The translations under genes and the position numbers were made by a program. Below are positions 44,225 to 56,800 of a stretch of DNA of 64,000 nucleotides, one piece after another; within the stretch, counting starts at the first letter, position 1; every line of letters begins with the position of its first letter. The notes below the pieces were generated by a model. That model was not told the origin of the DNA, made no database searches, and saw only the letters and a program-made list of their open reading frames with translations. Origin of the DNA: Pieris napi (Eukaryota; Arthropoda; Insecta; Lepidoptera; Pieridae); assembly GCF_905475465.1 (NCBI RefSeq), contig NC_062245.1:2170001-2234000 (forward strand). Reading direction: 5' to 3'.

Positions 44225-46863
44225 CTAGGTTGGTATCATTTGCGTAATGATTTTGACGACAGTGTTCTTATCAAGTCTACATTTCGAATAACGCTGGTGG
44301 CAGTCCGTTTCCAATGAACGACCGGCTGACATCGCTTCGTAAATAGAGGTACCTTCTAGCATGCGGTGAAGCAGTGAATTACTGGAAAAATAAGTAAATT
44401 TATTATAGCGTCTATAAGATTTTATTCCGACACGCAACGCTTCTTAATAAGAAAATGTATAAAATAATGTTACACATATAAAAAATAAAGACATAAAAAA
44501 ACTCGTTTTTTAGCTGTCAAACTATTTTGTAACAGAATAGTTAAGTTTCCTTGAGTAAATAAATAATGATGGTGAAAAGTTTATTCTCAAATATGCAGTG
44601 GTGTAACAATAGGGTGGCAGGGTTGGCAAAATATGCCTCTAAAAATATTCTGCCCAAGAGATATTATGTTCTATGGATGAATGTGAAGTCTCCAATACGC
44701 ATTGGGCTAGCGTGGGCACTACAAACCATTCCCTCTCGCCTAAGAGAGGAGGCCTATGGCCAGTAGTGGAACATATACAACGTGTAATTGAGTACGCTGA
44801 ATATCTCGAAGTTTATTTAAATTAAACTGAGGACAACGTGACGATCTTTACTGATGGGGCCCCATCAAAAGAATTTGCCCCAGCAAACATGAATTAGCTA
44901 TTGGCATAAAATAAAGCTGTTTATTTATTATAATGATTGCCGCTCATCATCACCAGTACTTACTTAGCGACAGAAGCCAGCATGGTATCAAAATCGGTTC
45001 CATTACCATTGACCGTATTTTCATTTGCCAATTGCACATATGAACACGCAAGACGCTGCATACAAGATGCCGAGTCCACGTTATATCTACCAAGTGTCTG
45101 GTCGAAATGTCCTAGCAGATCAGATAACTGACCTAAGTCGCTTTCTGCGCCTGAAAATATTTCATTATTAAAAGATTTTAAAGGCCACTCAATATAAAAA
45201 GTATTTTTACAATTCCACGTAGCAATAAAAACTATTATTGAAGTGAAACTTCTTTAGACGCATGAGGGTAAAATTTTTACGAAATGTGACGTAGATGTGC
45301 AGCGTTTTTGTCGAAGAAAAGGGAGAGAGCGATTGAGACCGATTTAGAGAGAGTGAGAAGGGTGAATTGCCTTATAGAAATTATATTTGTAAATTAAAAT
45401 TTCGTAAAGAGAATTTATGAAATATAAGTATTTTATATTTTATACAAAATAATTTATTGAAATCTCAACTGACGAATTAAAATGTCACGTGTTTTTATTA
45501 TCGAAGAAATAAATAAAAAAATAAATGTATTTGTATTAATTTACACTTAATATTTTAATGACAATTAAATTCATTAAATTCCTAACATATCTTCCTTTTT
45601 CCCTCCCTCTAAATCTCGGAAATCTAAACTTTTAGATTTGTATAAATATGTATGAACAAGACTTAAAAATTCGTTTGCCAAAGAATTTTCACTTCTGACA
45701 TGTGTAGGTACTTTGTACGCACGCAATTTTTATGTTTCATAACAGACCTTACTTTCATACAAAAATGAATTTTAATGTAGTAATATGAATAAATTCAAGT
45801 TGGAAGCTAAAGACAATCTGGTGAACGCTGTAAAAATAAATATTGTTATAAATAATACATTACTTCGACCATAGCCGCCATATCCATACGAGAAAGCTTG
45901 TATAATCTTGGGTAAAACTATCACAGCACCAAAGCCTAATATAGAACCCAGGAGAACCCCTCCGAGGTCTATTTTTAACGGTCCGTAGATGCCTGGAGCT
46001 GATCCTCCGTATGGACCCTATGGAAAGAAAGTAGGGTTCATAAAATAACCTATATTTGTAAATAATAAACAGTACTTCGACTCATGAACTGAACTGAACA
46101 TATTTTCATGCAGATCTATGTAGTTCTCTGGATGTTAGCGTAAACAAATTAAGTTTTACAGACCCAAGCCGCGATGGCTACTTTCTATTAAGACTGGCTT
46201 TTGACGGAGCATATAAATTAATGCTATATTCTAAGCATTTGTGCTTGCTCTAGTGCAATCGCTTTTGATGACATAAATAAAATCGAAAAATAATACATAC
46301 ATGAAATTGTGAGCGGCAAGAACGAATCTCAGTTTTTCGAAGATATCATCAAGCATACGACCAAGACTCTAGAGCCAAAAATATTTAACAACAGACAAGC
46401 TGACCCAAGGCATGTTGCAAAAAAAAATTCGTACTTTTTGGATATAGTTACTCACGGTAGTTCCATATGAAGATATCCCGAATCTCTGTGTCCTATCCCC
46501 GTGATCATTGTCTTCGTCTCTACTCTTATCACTTCTAGCAGACGGCTCCGCTAGCTGATCTTCCATTCTTTGGTAACTTGGACTTGGTAAAAATCCACTG
46601 AAACATTAAACCTTTGTTTAAGAAGAATCACTTGAACAATCAGGTTAAACGGAAAAAAATTGCATCACCTCCCTAGGCGAACTAATCTAACCTATTAAGG
46701 TTAGATAACATGTGACAAAATTGTCCAAAAAATCTTGTGGACATTTATTGCTAGTTAAACGGAAAATTAAAAAAAAAATCATGCTCACTTACCCATCGCT
46801 CCTATAATCTCCTCTCACACAGGCACCAGCCACGAAAACCAGCAGAACTATCTTAGATGCCAT
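44225..46863 (-). CDS. Secreted/membrane protein with DM4/DM12-like Cys motif (236 aa)
   Basis: Five exons on the - strand: 46793-46863, 46456-46597, 45864-46017, 44964-45150, 44225-44381; they join in frame. The N-terminus MASKIVLLVFVAGACVRG is a signal peptide. An acidic, charged segment follows (SARSDKSRDEDNDHG), then a hydrophobic segment (GGVLLGSILGFGAVIVLP) that could span a membrane, a Gly/Tyr patch, and a C-terminal Cys module (SCMQRLACSY ... DCHQRYSKC). C-x5-C ... C-x6-C with Y and G before the third Cys resembles the insect DM4/DM12 family, whose function is unknown. The paralogue at 50883-57828 shares the last two junction phases (1, then 2). AATAAA lies at 44204-44209, just after the stop. 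Confidence 0.85.
45231..45730. mobile_element. MITE related to 40090-40460, in intron 3 of the gene above
   Basis: The left end ATTGAAGTGAAACTTCTTTA and the right end AAAGAATTTTCACTTCTGAC are inverted. The right part matches 40330-40450. The interior has an extra AGAGAGAGTGAGAAG-like stretch. No coding region. Confidence 0.65.
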
Positions 46864-47839
46864 CTTGCACTGCCGGTCCCCATATCACCATATTCACTAT
46901 ATACGTGTCGTTCCGGCATCTGCCCCGGAACAATTGTATGAGGAAACAATGACGTTACAACAGCATGACGATATCGTAATCTTAAGAATTGTCTCCACGA
47001 TGAAACTACGGTTAAGTCACTGTTGATATTTTTACGCTTCTGTACACAATTTGCTGATCATATCCGTACTACAGTCGTGACTTACAATACCGTCTTCATC
47101 ATAAGGGCACACGGGGCCCGTGCCCAGGGCCCACATTCTCATGGGGCCCCGAAGGACCGACAATTTCTCTCACGCATTTATTCTCAAAATATTTATAACG
47201 GGCACATTACACTTTTTTCACAAATCAGTAATCTTATCGAAAGGTTTATTTAAAAGGCATATACTACGCTATTATATCGATAACTGCGCCTATTTCTACT
47301 GTACTAATTAATAAGGATATAATAGAAGACTCAACAGAAATCTCGAAAGAAACCGTTATTGTAATCGTAACCAAAAAACCAGCAGCATTCTAATATTATT
47401 AATGATATATATCATACTGTATTTGATGACCTATAATAAATGGTCAGACTTAGTAAATTTTTTTTTGTTAAAATTAGCTTTTTTTTACTTTCCAAAAGGG
47501 CCCCAAATTCTTGTGTGCCCAATGGCCCCAGCCTAGTTTAAGACGACCCTAGTGACTTAGGCAAACTATGACTCCCGTATTTCACATACCTCACTCACAA
47601 TAAATTATGTTTTTGTCATAATTATACAATATACATACAAATTCATGCTATCGATAAGTCTCGACTATGAACCTTACCCTAGCTGGTACCCTCCCAATAA
47701 TGCAAACTCTTAAGTATATGATGAATTTTTCCTCAGGACATTATGGAGCGTCAGAATAAAGGCCCATTTAGATGGAGAGAGTTTCAGAAATCGGACGCGA
47801 CTATCACCAGCAATAATCGCCATAGCATTAATAATAATA

Positions 47840-48320
47840 ATTAGGCCTCATTTATTCCTTGAAAAATTTACAAAATAAAATATATACACACATAAAATAC
47901 ATTTTTTTTTCCAAAGACCTCTTATTGAGTATAGGCCTCCTCCAATTGACTCCATTTCTCTCTGTTTTAAGCATTTTTCTCCCAATCCTCTCCACCAACT
48001 TTCTTAAGCTCGTCGGCCCACCGTGCAAGAGGGCGACCACGCTTTCTTTTTCCTGGTGGCCCTTTCCACTTTGTTACCCTCTTTGTCCATCTGCCATTGC
48101 TCATTCGAGCGGTATGGCCCGCCCATTTCCACTTAAGTTTTTTGCAATAGGATACGATGCGTCAGTAACCTTTGTTTTGTTTCTTATTTGTGTACTTCTG
48201 ATCTTGTCCTTCAGTTTTAAATTGAGTATACTGCGTTCCATTCCTCGTTGACAAGTTGTTATTTTTCTATTTGTGTTCGAGCCATATATCCACGGTTGGC
48301 AACCGTAAGAAGTCGCATAG
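47840..48320 (-). mobile_element. RTE-class LINE fragment (ORF2 C-terminus), antisense
   Basis: Translated on the - strand, KWAGHTARMSNGRWTKRVTK is followed by GPPGKRKRGRPLARWADEL and then a W-E-K ... N-R-E-K-W block, the hallmark C-terminus of RTE ORF2. At least one frame break is present. A different subfamily from the remnants at 20473 and 22495. Confidence 0.75.
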
Positions 48321-50448
48321 CATTATCGTATCAAAATGTTTACATACAGGCAAGAACTAAATTCTAACCTAAGATTATGTCATACGATAATTTCCTACGT
48401 CTGTTTACACATTGACATATTATAGTAAAAAGATTCTTACTTACGAGAAACTCGACTAGTGTAAACACGAGCTCGTATGACATTTTTTTATGTCATATCG
48501 TACAAATCGGTTTGAACCTATTTTGGTTTTGAGTGCGAGATGTTTCATTCGAGTTAAGTGATTACTAGGGTATTGTATTGGATTTTTGTCTAAAAAATTA
48601 CACAAAAATCCATTTAATTTTGGGGCTGCCGATAAAATTAAGTTAATTTAAATTTTTAAAAGTTACGAGTGTTTGTGGAACACGCTGTTTTTTTTTCCGT
48701 TTCCGTTTAATTAATTATTTTATTAATAATTAAAACACCCTCACGCACTACACTTATGGTAGCAACTGCCACAAAACCTCGAAATACGACTATTGCTTTT
48801 GGAATTCTGTTTACACGGACACAATAAATTTTCCATTGCGAGGCTACTGTCGCCAAAGTGGAAAAGCAATTGGTGTAAATGTTTAGAAGAAGAAACCTTT
48901 TTTATATTCTTTCGATAATCGTACATTTGTATATGTACATGTGTATAATTAATTCATACTTCATGGATTAATATGGTTATGGTTTATTGCCAGTTCTTCT
49001 CTTCTTGATTTGAGAACTGGCAGTAAATGTAAAAATAGAAGCATTTCATATATATTTATTTTCTGAAGTTCATACATATGTACACTACATTATGTTACCT
49101 ATATGAATAAACGATTTTTGAATTTGAAGAGGTTAAAGATTATTTCCGCAATTTTTCTGAAGGACATGAAGCGCTAAATATATAAAATATAAATCTGTAT
49201 TTTCTTTTCATGTAAAGCATTGAAAATACTACAAACTAAGCATATGGATTAATGCAGTCTTTGTTTATTTCTGGTCTGCTGCTCTTCGAGTTAATATGAT
49301 TAATTTAAAGCTTCGCAGAAGTAAATTATTACACGATACGCTTCAATAATATTTGTCTACATATTTTTGACTTGTTTTTTCAAAGGTTGAATAAACACAT
49401 AAATAGTTTTCAAGTCAATTGATTCTATGTTTTTTAATCAAGATTGATTGATATCAAGCTTGATTAAAAACATCTGTAATTATTGATTGTGGTGATCCAC
49501 TATCAATAAAATTACAGATTTTTTTCATCTAAAAGACGTAATCGACGTCCCATACTACCAAATAATAGTACATTCCTTTTACATAAGGACATAAGGATTG
49601 ACACAATTAAGGGGACAAAAATGTAGGATAGTATAAGTATTATGACGTATCGCTGGTGTGCAGTGCTTTTTTAAAGGAATAAATATTGAATTTTTAATAA
49701 ATAGCACAAGAGAAAGTAGTAGTAATCTTGCGCAAGATCAGAATTAAAGGAATTTTGTCTGAATATTACTGACATTTAAAAGAAAATACTAACAAATTCC
49801 AGCCTAAGCCTCTTGATTTTTGTCATTTATGTATAAATACTATAATTAAAGTTTCCATACAAAAAACAATATTATATGACTACTTTTGCTGTATGATAGA
49901 TATTTTTACGTATTGCTCCTCAGTGCGAACTCCTTCTGAAATATTCGATAAAATAACGGCGTGAAAATAATTACAGGTGATTAGGGATTCGTATTTCCTC
50001 TCAAGGAAAAACTTTATTTTTAACCGCTTAACCGCGTTTCTTCGCATATCTTTCACCATCGCTATCCATTTGCCACTAAACGAAATATGTGAGAACTGCT
50101 ATTATTATGTCATTAAAATAACATCATTTTATATACGACATCAAACGCGACAGGCGTAAAAGCAATTATATAGTTAGATCATGTAGAGTTTAGAAAATAT
50201 AGAGTCGAATGGCAACTCTCAGATATATTTCGATAATAATAATTGTTGGCAAGGCCTCTGCTGTCAAAAAACATCCTATACCAGGATGTGGACAAAAAAT
50301 TACCTATGGTTATAATAATTTATTACCTACCATTTTGGCAAAATATAGAAAAAAAATCGGGCATTATATCTCAAGCAAAAAAAAATATATTTAAATTATC
50401 CCTCTTTAAATAATGAACCAGTTGAGAAGTTACGTAGTGAACAGCCTT

Positions 50449-50684
50449 GCGATTCTGTAACTAACTTTTCGAACTCACACAGCGGTTTTCGCATCGGCGG
50501 TCGCTCTCAAATCAGTCGTGAAGCAGTCATTTTATGATTTGGCATTCTGATAAACAATAAATTACAAGCTCCTACCTTTTCAGAATGCTAAATCATCTTT
50601 TCAGAATAAAATCTGATTTGAGAGCGACCGCCGATGCGAAAACCGCTGTGCGAGTTTGAAAAGTGAGTTACAGAATCGCAGGGC
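50449..50684. mobile_element. MITE with about 65-bp near-perfect inverted repeats
   Basis: GCGATTCTGTAACTAACTTT ... CGGTCGCTCTCAAATCAG at 50449-50515 is mirrored at 50617-50684 with few mismatches, leaving a central spacer of about 100 bp. No coding region. Confidence 0.85.
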
Positions 50685-50882
50685 AGAAGTGGCGGGTCTA
50701 TAAATTACAATATCTAGATTACCTTCTTTTCTTATAATTTGTAACAATAACTGCGGAACTTTTAGTCGCATACTAACATGCAATTTCCTTGGCTATTTCT
50801 GTAGGTTTTCCATGAAATGACAACAAACGGTTGACCATTTTCGCACGAGTAACACTTATTGCTTTTAATATTTTGTGGTACA

Positions 50883-53800
50883 ATGTTGGTTAAAAGTTTA
50901 TATATTTGCATTTGCATAGCAATTGCTTATTGTGAACAGGAGCCTAGACAACCGAAAATATTTTCTTTCGATGCTTCTAAGGATGATCTTCAGGCAAGTG
51001 AATTATGTTTTCTTTTTGTATCGTTATTTAAGACCACTATCAGACAGAGTTTATGCTCCGAAAGGGCAGTAAGAATATAGTTAAAGTAATTTTGTACTGT
51101 ACTTTAATATGTGAAAGTGTCGACAAATACATGTTTACTCTCGACTAAATCTTTTGCTTGTAAATTAGTTTCTTACCCTACAGTTGATTAATAATATATA
51201 TTTAATTCACTTTTTACCTACTTTTTTTTAAATTTAATTATCAAAAATCAGTATTAATAATCACATCGTTAAAATTATTTATTGGTTACCATCACACTGT
51301 TTCCGCTATGATGAAATCACAGGCTGTAGTAAGTTGTATAAAATTAATTATTTTTATTTTAACATAATTATAACGGTTTTATGTAAATTATAGGTTGGAT
51401 TAGATTTCTCGCTGCCTTTCATCACAATACCCATCAAAAATTCAGACCATGGCTCACCATTCGCTCATAATGATTTGGTAAATATTGCAATTTTTTATAG
51501 TTTTACTGTGTCTGTATAACAAAACTCATTAGTTTAACTGTACAACATTTGGTTACAGAGTTTACCAAAGATACACGTCAATCTTTCTTCACTAATCGTT
51601 GGAGGATTAGTGTTCTTAGTGACAACTTTTATTTCGCCTCTTCTCAACAAATCTTACGGATCATACCACAGATCATCTAGAGGTATGTGGTATTCTTTTT
51701 ACAGTTTCGTAACGTTTATCGCGGCGTATTTTATTTAATTTAGAACGAAGTATCTGCGGTCTAATCGCAAGGATAATAAATAGGAAAACCTAATGAAAAT
51801 CACGTGCAAATTCATTGGGCGGGATTAACCTAAAACTAAAAAAAGTCTTCATCACAAATTTATTATGATTGAACAACACGTTAATTTATAAAATTTATGG
51901 ACAGGGACCGCAACATACTCTCTTAGATACTTTCTTCTTCGGGTTTCTTATAGAAGAACAGGATTTTTTGCATTTCATTTTTGGTGTGTCGACAATACCT
52001 GCGTCTGCCGGAATATACTGTGTCTCAACGTGTATGTAATTTTGTCTTTTTCTTGGGGCCAGATCGAAACATCCAAACGGTGGCGTATACTCTATGTCCC
52101 AAGTTGCATTACTGGATAAAGAACTCAGTGATTCCTCGTGACAGACGCAGGGGGGCTCTTTAAACGCTGGACAGCTATCGATCACGTTATCAATGGCACT
52201 CATGTCATTGCAGTATACATCCATATAAGCACATTTACAAATATCCTCAACAGCTTCCGCTAGAGCTTTGCGGATTTCTGCATCTCTCTGGCGTTTGACT
52301 TTTACCATTCTACGTGCTTCGACTTTGGCTTGTTCCTCGGGACTTCGTTTCTTTACAATCTTGAATACCATTGGATCGCAGTCCACATAAGGGTCTTCAT
52401 TCGGTGCTATTTCCGTTAGGTCTTTTAATGGGTTTACCTGTTTGAAATTTGTTTATTAGCTGATAAACATGAATCAATTTAAATATTAAAATAAATCAAA
52501 TACTATTAGAAGCAACTTTATGCGTAGTGATGTGAGGCGTGATGTTTTGTGTAATAAAAATTTATATAAATAAATGTACAGTTAGTTAAATATTAATTAT
52601 GCAAATAAGTATTTATTCTAACAGGTACGACAGGTATAACACTGAACAAGCTATGAGCATGTAACAGACGAATTTTAAGGAAATATGTTCAACACTAGGT
52701 TAAGAGGCTTCAATCAGGTACCTGTATGGTAAAGACGTCGCCTTTTCTTTGTACTCTTAAAGCCGGCTTAGGTTCCAAGGGCTCATCAGGTTCCGAATCT
52801 CCGCCACCCATATCAGCTCCGGTTGTTCGACCCTTCTTTTTTTTCTTCTTGCTTTTGTCTTTATCTTGACCTTGCCGTGCGCATTTGAATGTCATCAATT
52901 TTGCAACACTTTTTCCGATAATTCCTGGTGCCCAACCTCGTCGTGGCTAACACATAAATCATAAATAATATAACGAAACTAAATATGTAACAAGCAAAGA
53001 TATGAAAACAAACTCACTTTCATGCCAGGAACATCTGTTGCGTTCCATAACCAACCCATTTCGGCAGGCACAGGATATCCGGGTTTGGAAAATGGGTTGC
53101 ATACCTTATGTCCAATTGTGACACCTGAAGAGTAATGCTGATAAATGACGTTAACATTACTAGATTTCGAGATATGTCAGGGAATAAGGACTTACCAGGA
53201 TGAATATCTCCAAAGCTGTAATTGTACTTCGATGCCTTTTTCTTCTCTTTTCTAAAGCCCTCTTCATCGTCACCCATTTTATTAGTTTTATTTTAGTAGT
53301 GTATTCCCTCTGTCAATTAATCAGTTATTATCTTTTAATATATGGAGTCTTAGCTGTGAAATAAATAAAATGCCATGAATATGGCTATTTATTCGGAATT
53401 AGGGGTCCAGTCTGAAAAGGCTTAGGAAATGTAATAAAAAAATGTATTTAGTCATATTAGTGTATTTAGATATTACAATACACTTGGGTTACAAAATAAA
53501 ATATCAATGACTGAATTATTTTTGCAAGTTTGTAATATTTATTTGCATTTATCTTCATTATTCTCTTGTATCGCTAACTTATGAGAACCACAACAAGATT
53601 TGCCAACGAGAGCTAGCAGCCGTTGCTCCTTATCACAACACCGTCTTTCAGTGTCCACATTAAACTTATTTATGCATCGGAAATCATGATCCTTTTCATT
53701 CTTCATATATTCAGCTATTGCTTTCTTTATCCTTTCGTACTCTTTTGAACAACAGATTTTACCAGCATCGCTGTAACTGGGTGGTTGTGGAGCTATTGCT

Positions 53801-56800
53801 GCTGTCTTGTACATTCTTGCAAAACCATCAGGAAAAGAGCAAGGTCTACCGATGACAGGACAGGGGCCCAGTTGAATGGGAGGTAGCCCATAAGGCAAAG
53901 GTTCTGCTTCATCTTCATCTGGATCTTGTTTCTTATTTTCTTCTTCTTCATGCCTCATTATGGGGCAAGTGTTTCGATGTTTATATTGTGGGCAATAAGG
54001 TTTGTGTGCTTTACGAGATGCTACATTAGTAGTCTTCTGAATACACTCACAGTCAAATGTTTTACACGATGGTGAAGGTTTGGGAGGATTGCATTTACAA
54101 TCCTTGTCTTGAGCAATATCTACACAGTTAAAAACAGACATTTTTCTTCTGGACGAATCTTTTAGTTCAACGTTATAAACAAGAGTATTATTGTTTAAGC
54201 TTCTCGTGGATGCTTTATTATCAGGCTGTATAATATCCGTTGCACTCATTGTATTTCTGGTTTCACTTTTATTTTGTTTATTTGTGTTTTGACGACATTT
54301 ACACATACTTTGGGTATTATTAGGAGCACTGGAGCCAGCCAATAATAAATCATATTCGGTAGCAAGATTTTGAACTGTATAGCTAGAACCATATACTGAT
54401 TCCTTAAATCCTGGAACTTGTGTAACGCTAAACACAAAGGCAGCTTGTAATTTATTTTGTCTATCCTCACATGTTTCTCCAGCAGGTGTAACTCCACCGC
54501 AACCTGCACACTCTGCTTTATTTTCTTCGCCCTGTTTATCGGGACACTCATCTCTATGCCACTTGTCATTTTTGCATCCACAACTTCCACAAATTTTCCG
54601 AGTCCCTTCGTCTTTTGTACCTTCCACTTTACCTTCTGCTTTTTCTTTATAAGCTTCTAAGTTTCTAATATATGTTCTTACTTTATGGGCTAACGGACAA
54701 TTAGCATTTCCACAAGGACCAGTTATATCGCCCATACGTATTTTATTAATAGGATATGCTTTCTTTTGTGTTTCTTGGGACTCCTTCGATTCGTGTTTAC
54801 ATCTATAATCTCCATCTTTTGGACCCATACCACAACTTTGTAGTTCAGTACAAATTTCAATCTTCTGTTGTGCATTGTTTTGAACATCTGGATCTTCTAG
54901 TGTTGTAGTTTCATATAAACTACCAACCATACAAAAGTTTTTATCATCCCCTTCAACTCGTTTACATTGAAACATACTCGGTGCTTTATTAGTTCTAAAA
55001 ACAAAGGCATCTGGGTCAGTCATAAGTTGCTGAAATTCTGTTATTATACTTTCTCCCAATGCACTAAGTCTAAGAATGAAAGATATTTCTCCGACCCTTT
55101 TACAATAACATTCACCAAACAAAGGTGTATTCTGTTTAATAGTAAGTGGTTCGTGTATCTTATTAGCAACAGCTGTCTCCTTAAGCATATGGAAAAATTC
55201 ACTTTCCCAATACATAGTGCCAACACCGACGAATATTTCCACTTCGTTCTCATCGTCATTCCATATCTCAATCTCTAAAGGAAACTTGCTTAAAATCATG
55301 AGTACAGTATCAGGATAAGATGGAAACAGATATGATTTGCCTACTCTAATCGTTCTTGACCATTTTCTTTTACCATTTTCATCACATTCCATAACATCAT
55401 CTTTTTTGTCATCATTAAGGGCTAATTGTCCTTCTTTAATAATAAATTCAACTTTGGGTCCAAATCTTATTTTGATAATAAGATTTTTATTGGCACCACT
55501 CTGTTCATCTTCTAAGGTGGCGTATATTGTCACTCTGTCTATGAATATCTCGATGAGGTACATTTGCTCCATTATCTGCCGAGTTCAATAAGTATAGTTG
55601 AGATTCAGGAAAAATAATCACACATCTTGATCACACTTTGTAAAACACGTATAACGGTTAAGATTTTAAAAGATATGAAATCAACATATTCGTAATGACG
55701 TGAGTCATAAATACTAATAATACTTACGGATTGTGAGGTCCCCTGTCCTATTTAAACATTACTATGGACACTGAAAATTTTATTTTGTAACCCGAAAGCT
55801 ACCAATTGCCCTGTTTTTATACAACTGTCATTACATTAATTTCAATAACATTTTGAAATGAGAATGTCATTAGGTGTAGGCCATGGTTTTTTTTTTATTT
55901 ATGCAAAGAGTTTCTTACTAAACTAAGCGTACGACTCCCCACTCTGAGGTGGTACATTTTAACAGCAGCTACCAATGGAGTTATCCCGTTTGTGTTGGTA
56001 CCAGAACTACTTGTCTATAAATAAAAATTGTATTGGAAAGAATCAGAAACATAATTTAGATATATGTACCAAGGGTTGTAGTGTTTTTACCGTAACCATT
56101 TTTAATTAGTTTCAGATAACGTTGAACATAATCCATTTATGGAATTCAGTAAACAAATAATGGAGAAAAACGAGGGTTGTCTTGAAAGATTTGCATGTGT
56201 GTCAGGTCAGCAGAAACATGACATGCAATATTTAAGGACGATGAAACGAATTATGAGGTAGGTAAGATATATTAATATGGTTGTAGATCAGACGATGATA
56301 AGTACATTCATTCATATATCGAGTGTTTCATATTTTAATGTTGCCTTCAAGATTTCTTAATAATTTAATTGCTTGTAATGTAAAATAATGAAGTTGCTTT
56401 TATCATATTTTGACCTATGGCCACAGAATTTTATAGATAGGCTCCCGGTAGATCACCTATGATGTGACTGATAAAATCAAGAACGTGCTAAATTATCCTG
56501 TGCATAAGTGCACAAGAAAGTCATCGGCAGTCTGTGATGATTGGCGCAGCGTTGTCAAGAGATTAGTATATAGCTCTAACGTGACAACCACGACTGTCAA
56601 GAGCGCATTGTCAAGAAGAATTTATAAGATAAATAAAAGTATTAATAATTTATAAAATAGATCTCTTCATTCCTATATAAAAATAATAGCCGGCTCGAAC
56701 AGAGTATATGATCGCTATCAGCAAGATTTTATAATTATTATCTATCTAATTTAGGTTCTCATGAATGATTATTTTATTCTATTGGTTAATAATTACATTA

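Larger units (their letters stand above)
46864..50882. other. Intergenic region between two divergent paralogues
   Basis: It holds both promoters (no clear TATA or initiator could be assigned), an RTE fragment at 47840-48320, a GGGCCC-rich repeat piece at 47100-47160 partly mirrored at 47498-47530, a hairpin around GCCAGTTCT/AGAACTGGC (48986-49022), a hairpin around CTGTAATTATTGAT (49471-49522), and a MITE at 50449-50684. No further gene is supported. Confidence 0.5.

Noticed and set aside
47859..48251. 130-codon + strand ORF
   Set aside because: The opposite strand carries the RTE ORF2 C-terminal motifs, so this ORF is its shadow.
48741..48926. - strand 61-codon ORF with several Cys
   Set aside because: No splice partner, no family resemblance, and surrounded by repeat-like AT-rich DNA.
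51744..51793. Possible terminal exon of the + strand gene (ERSICGLIARIINRKT)
   Set aside because: It is in frame, but the exons at 56116 and 57660 restore the full Cys module and the phases seen in the paralogue, so it is at most an alternative end.
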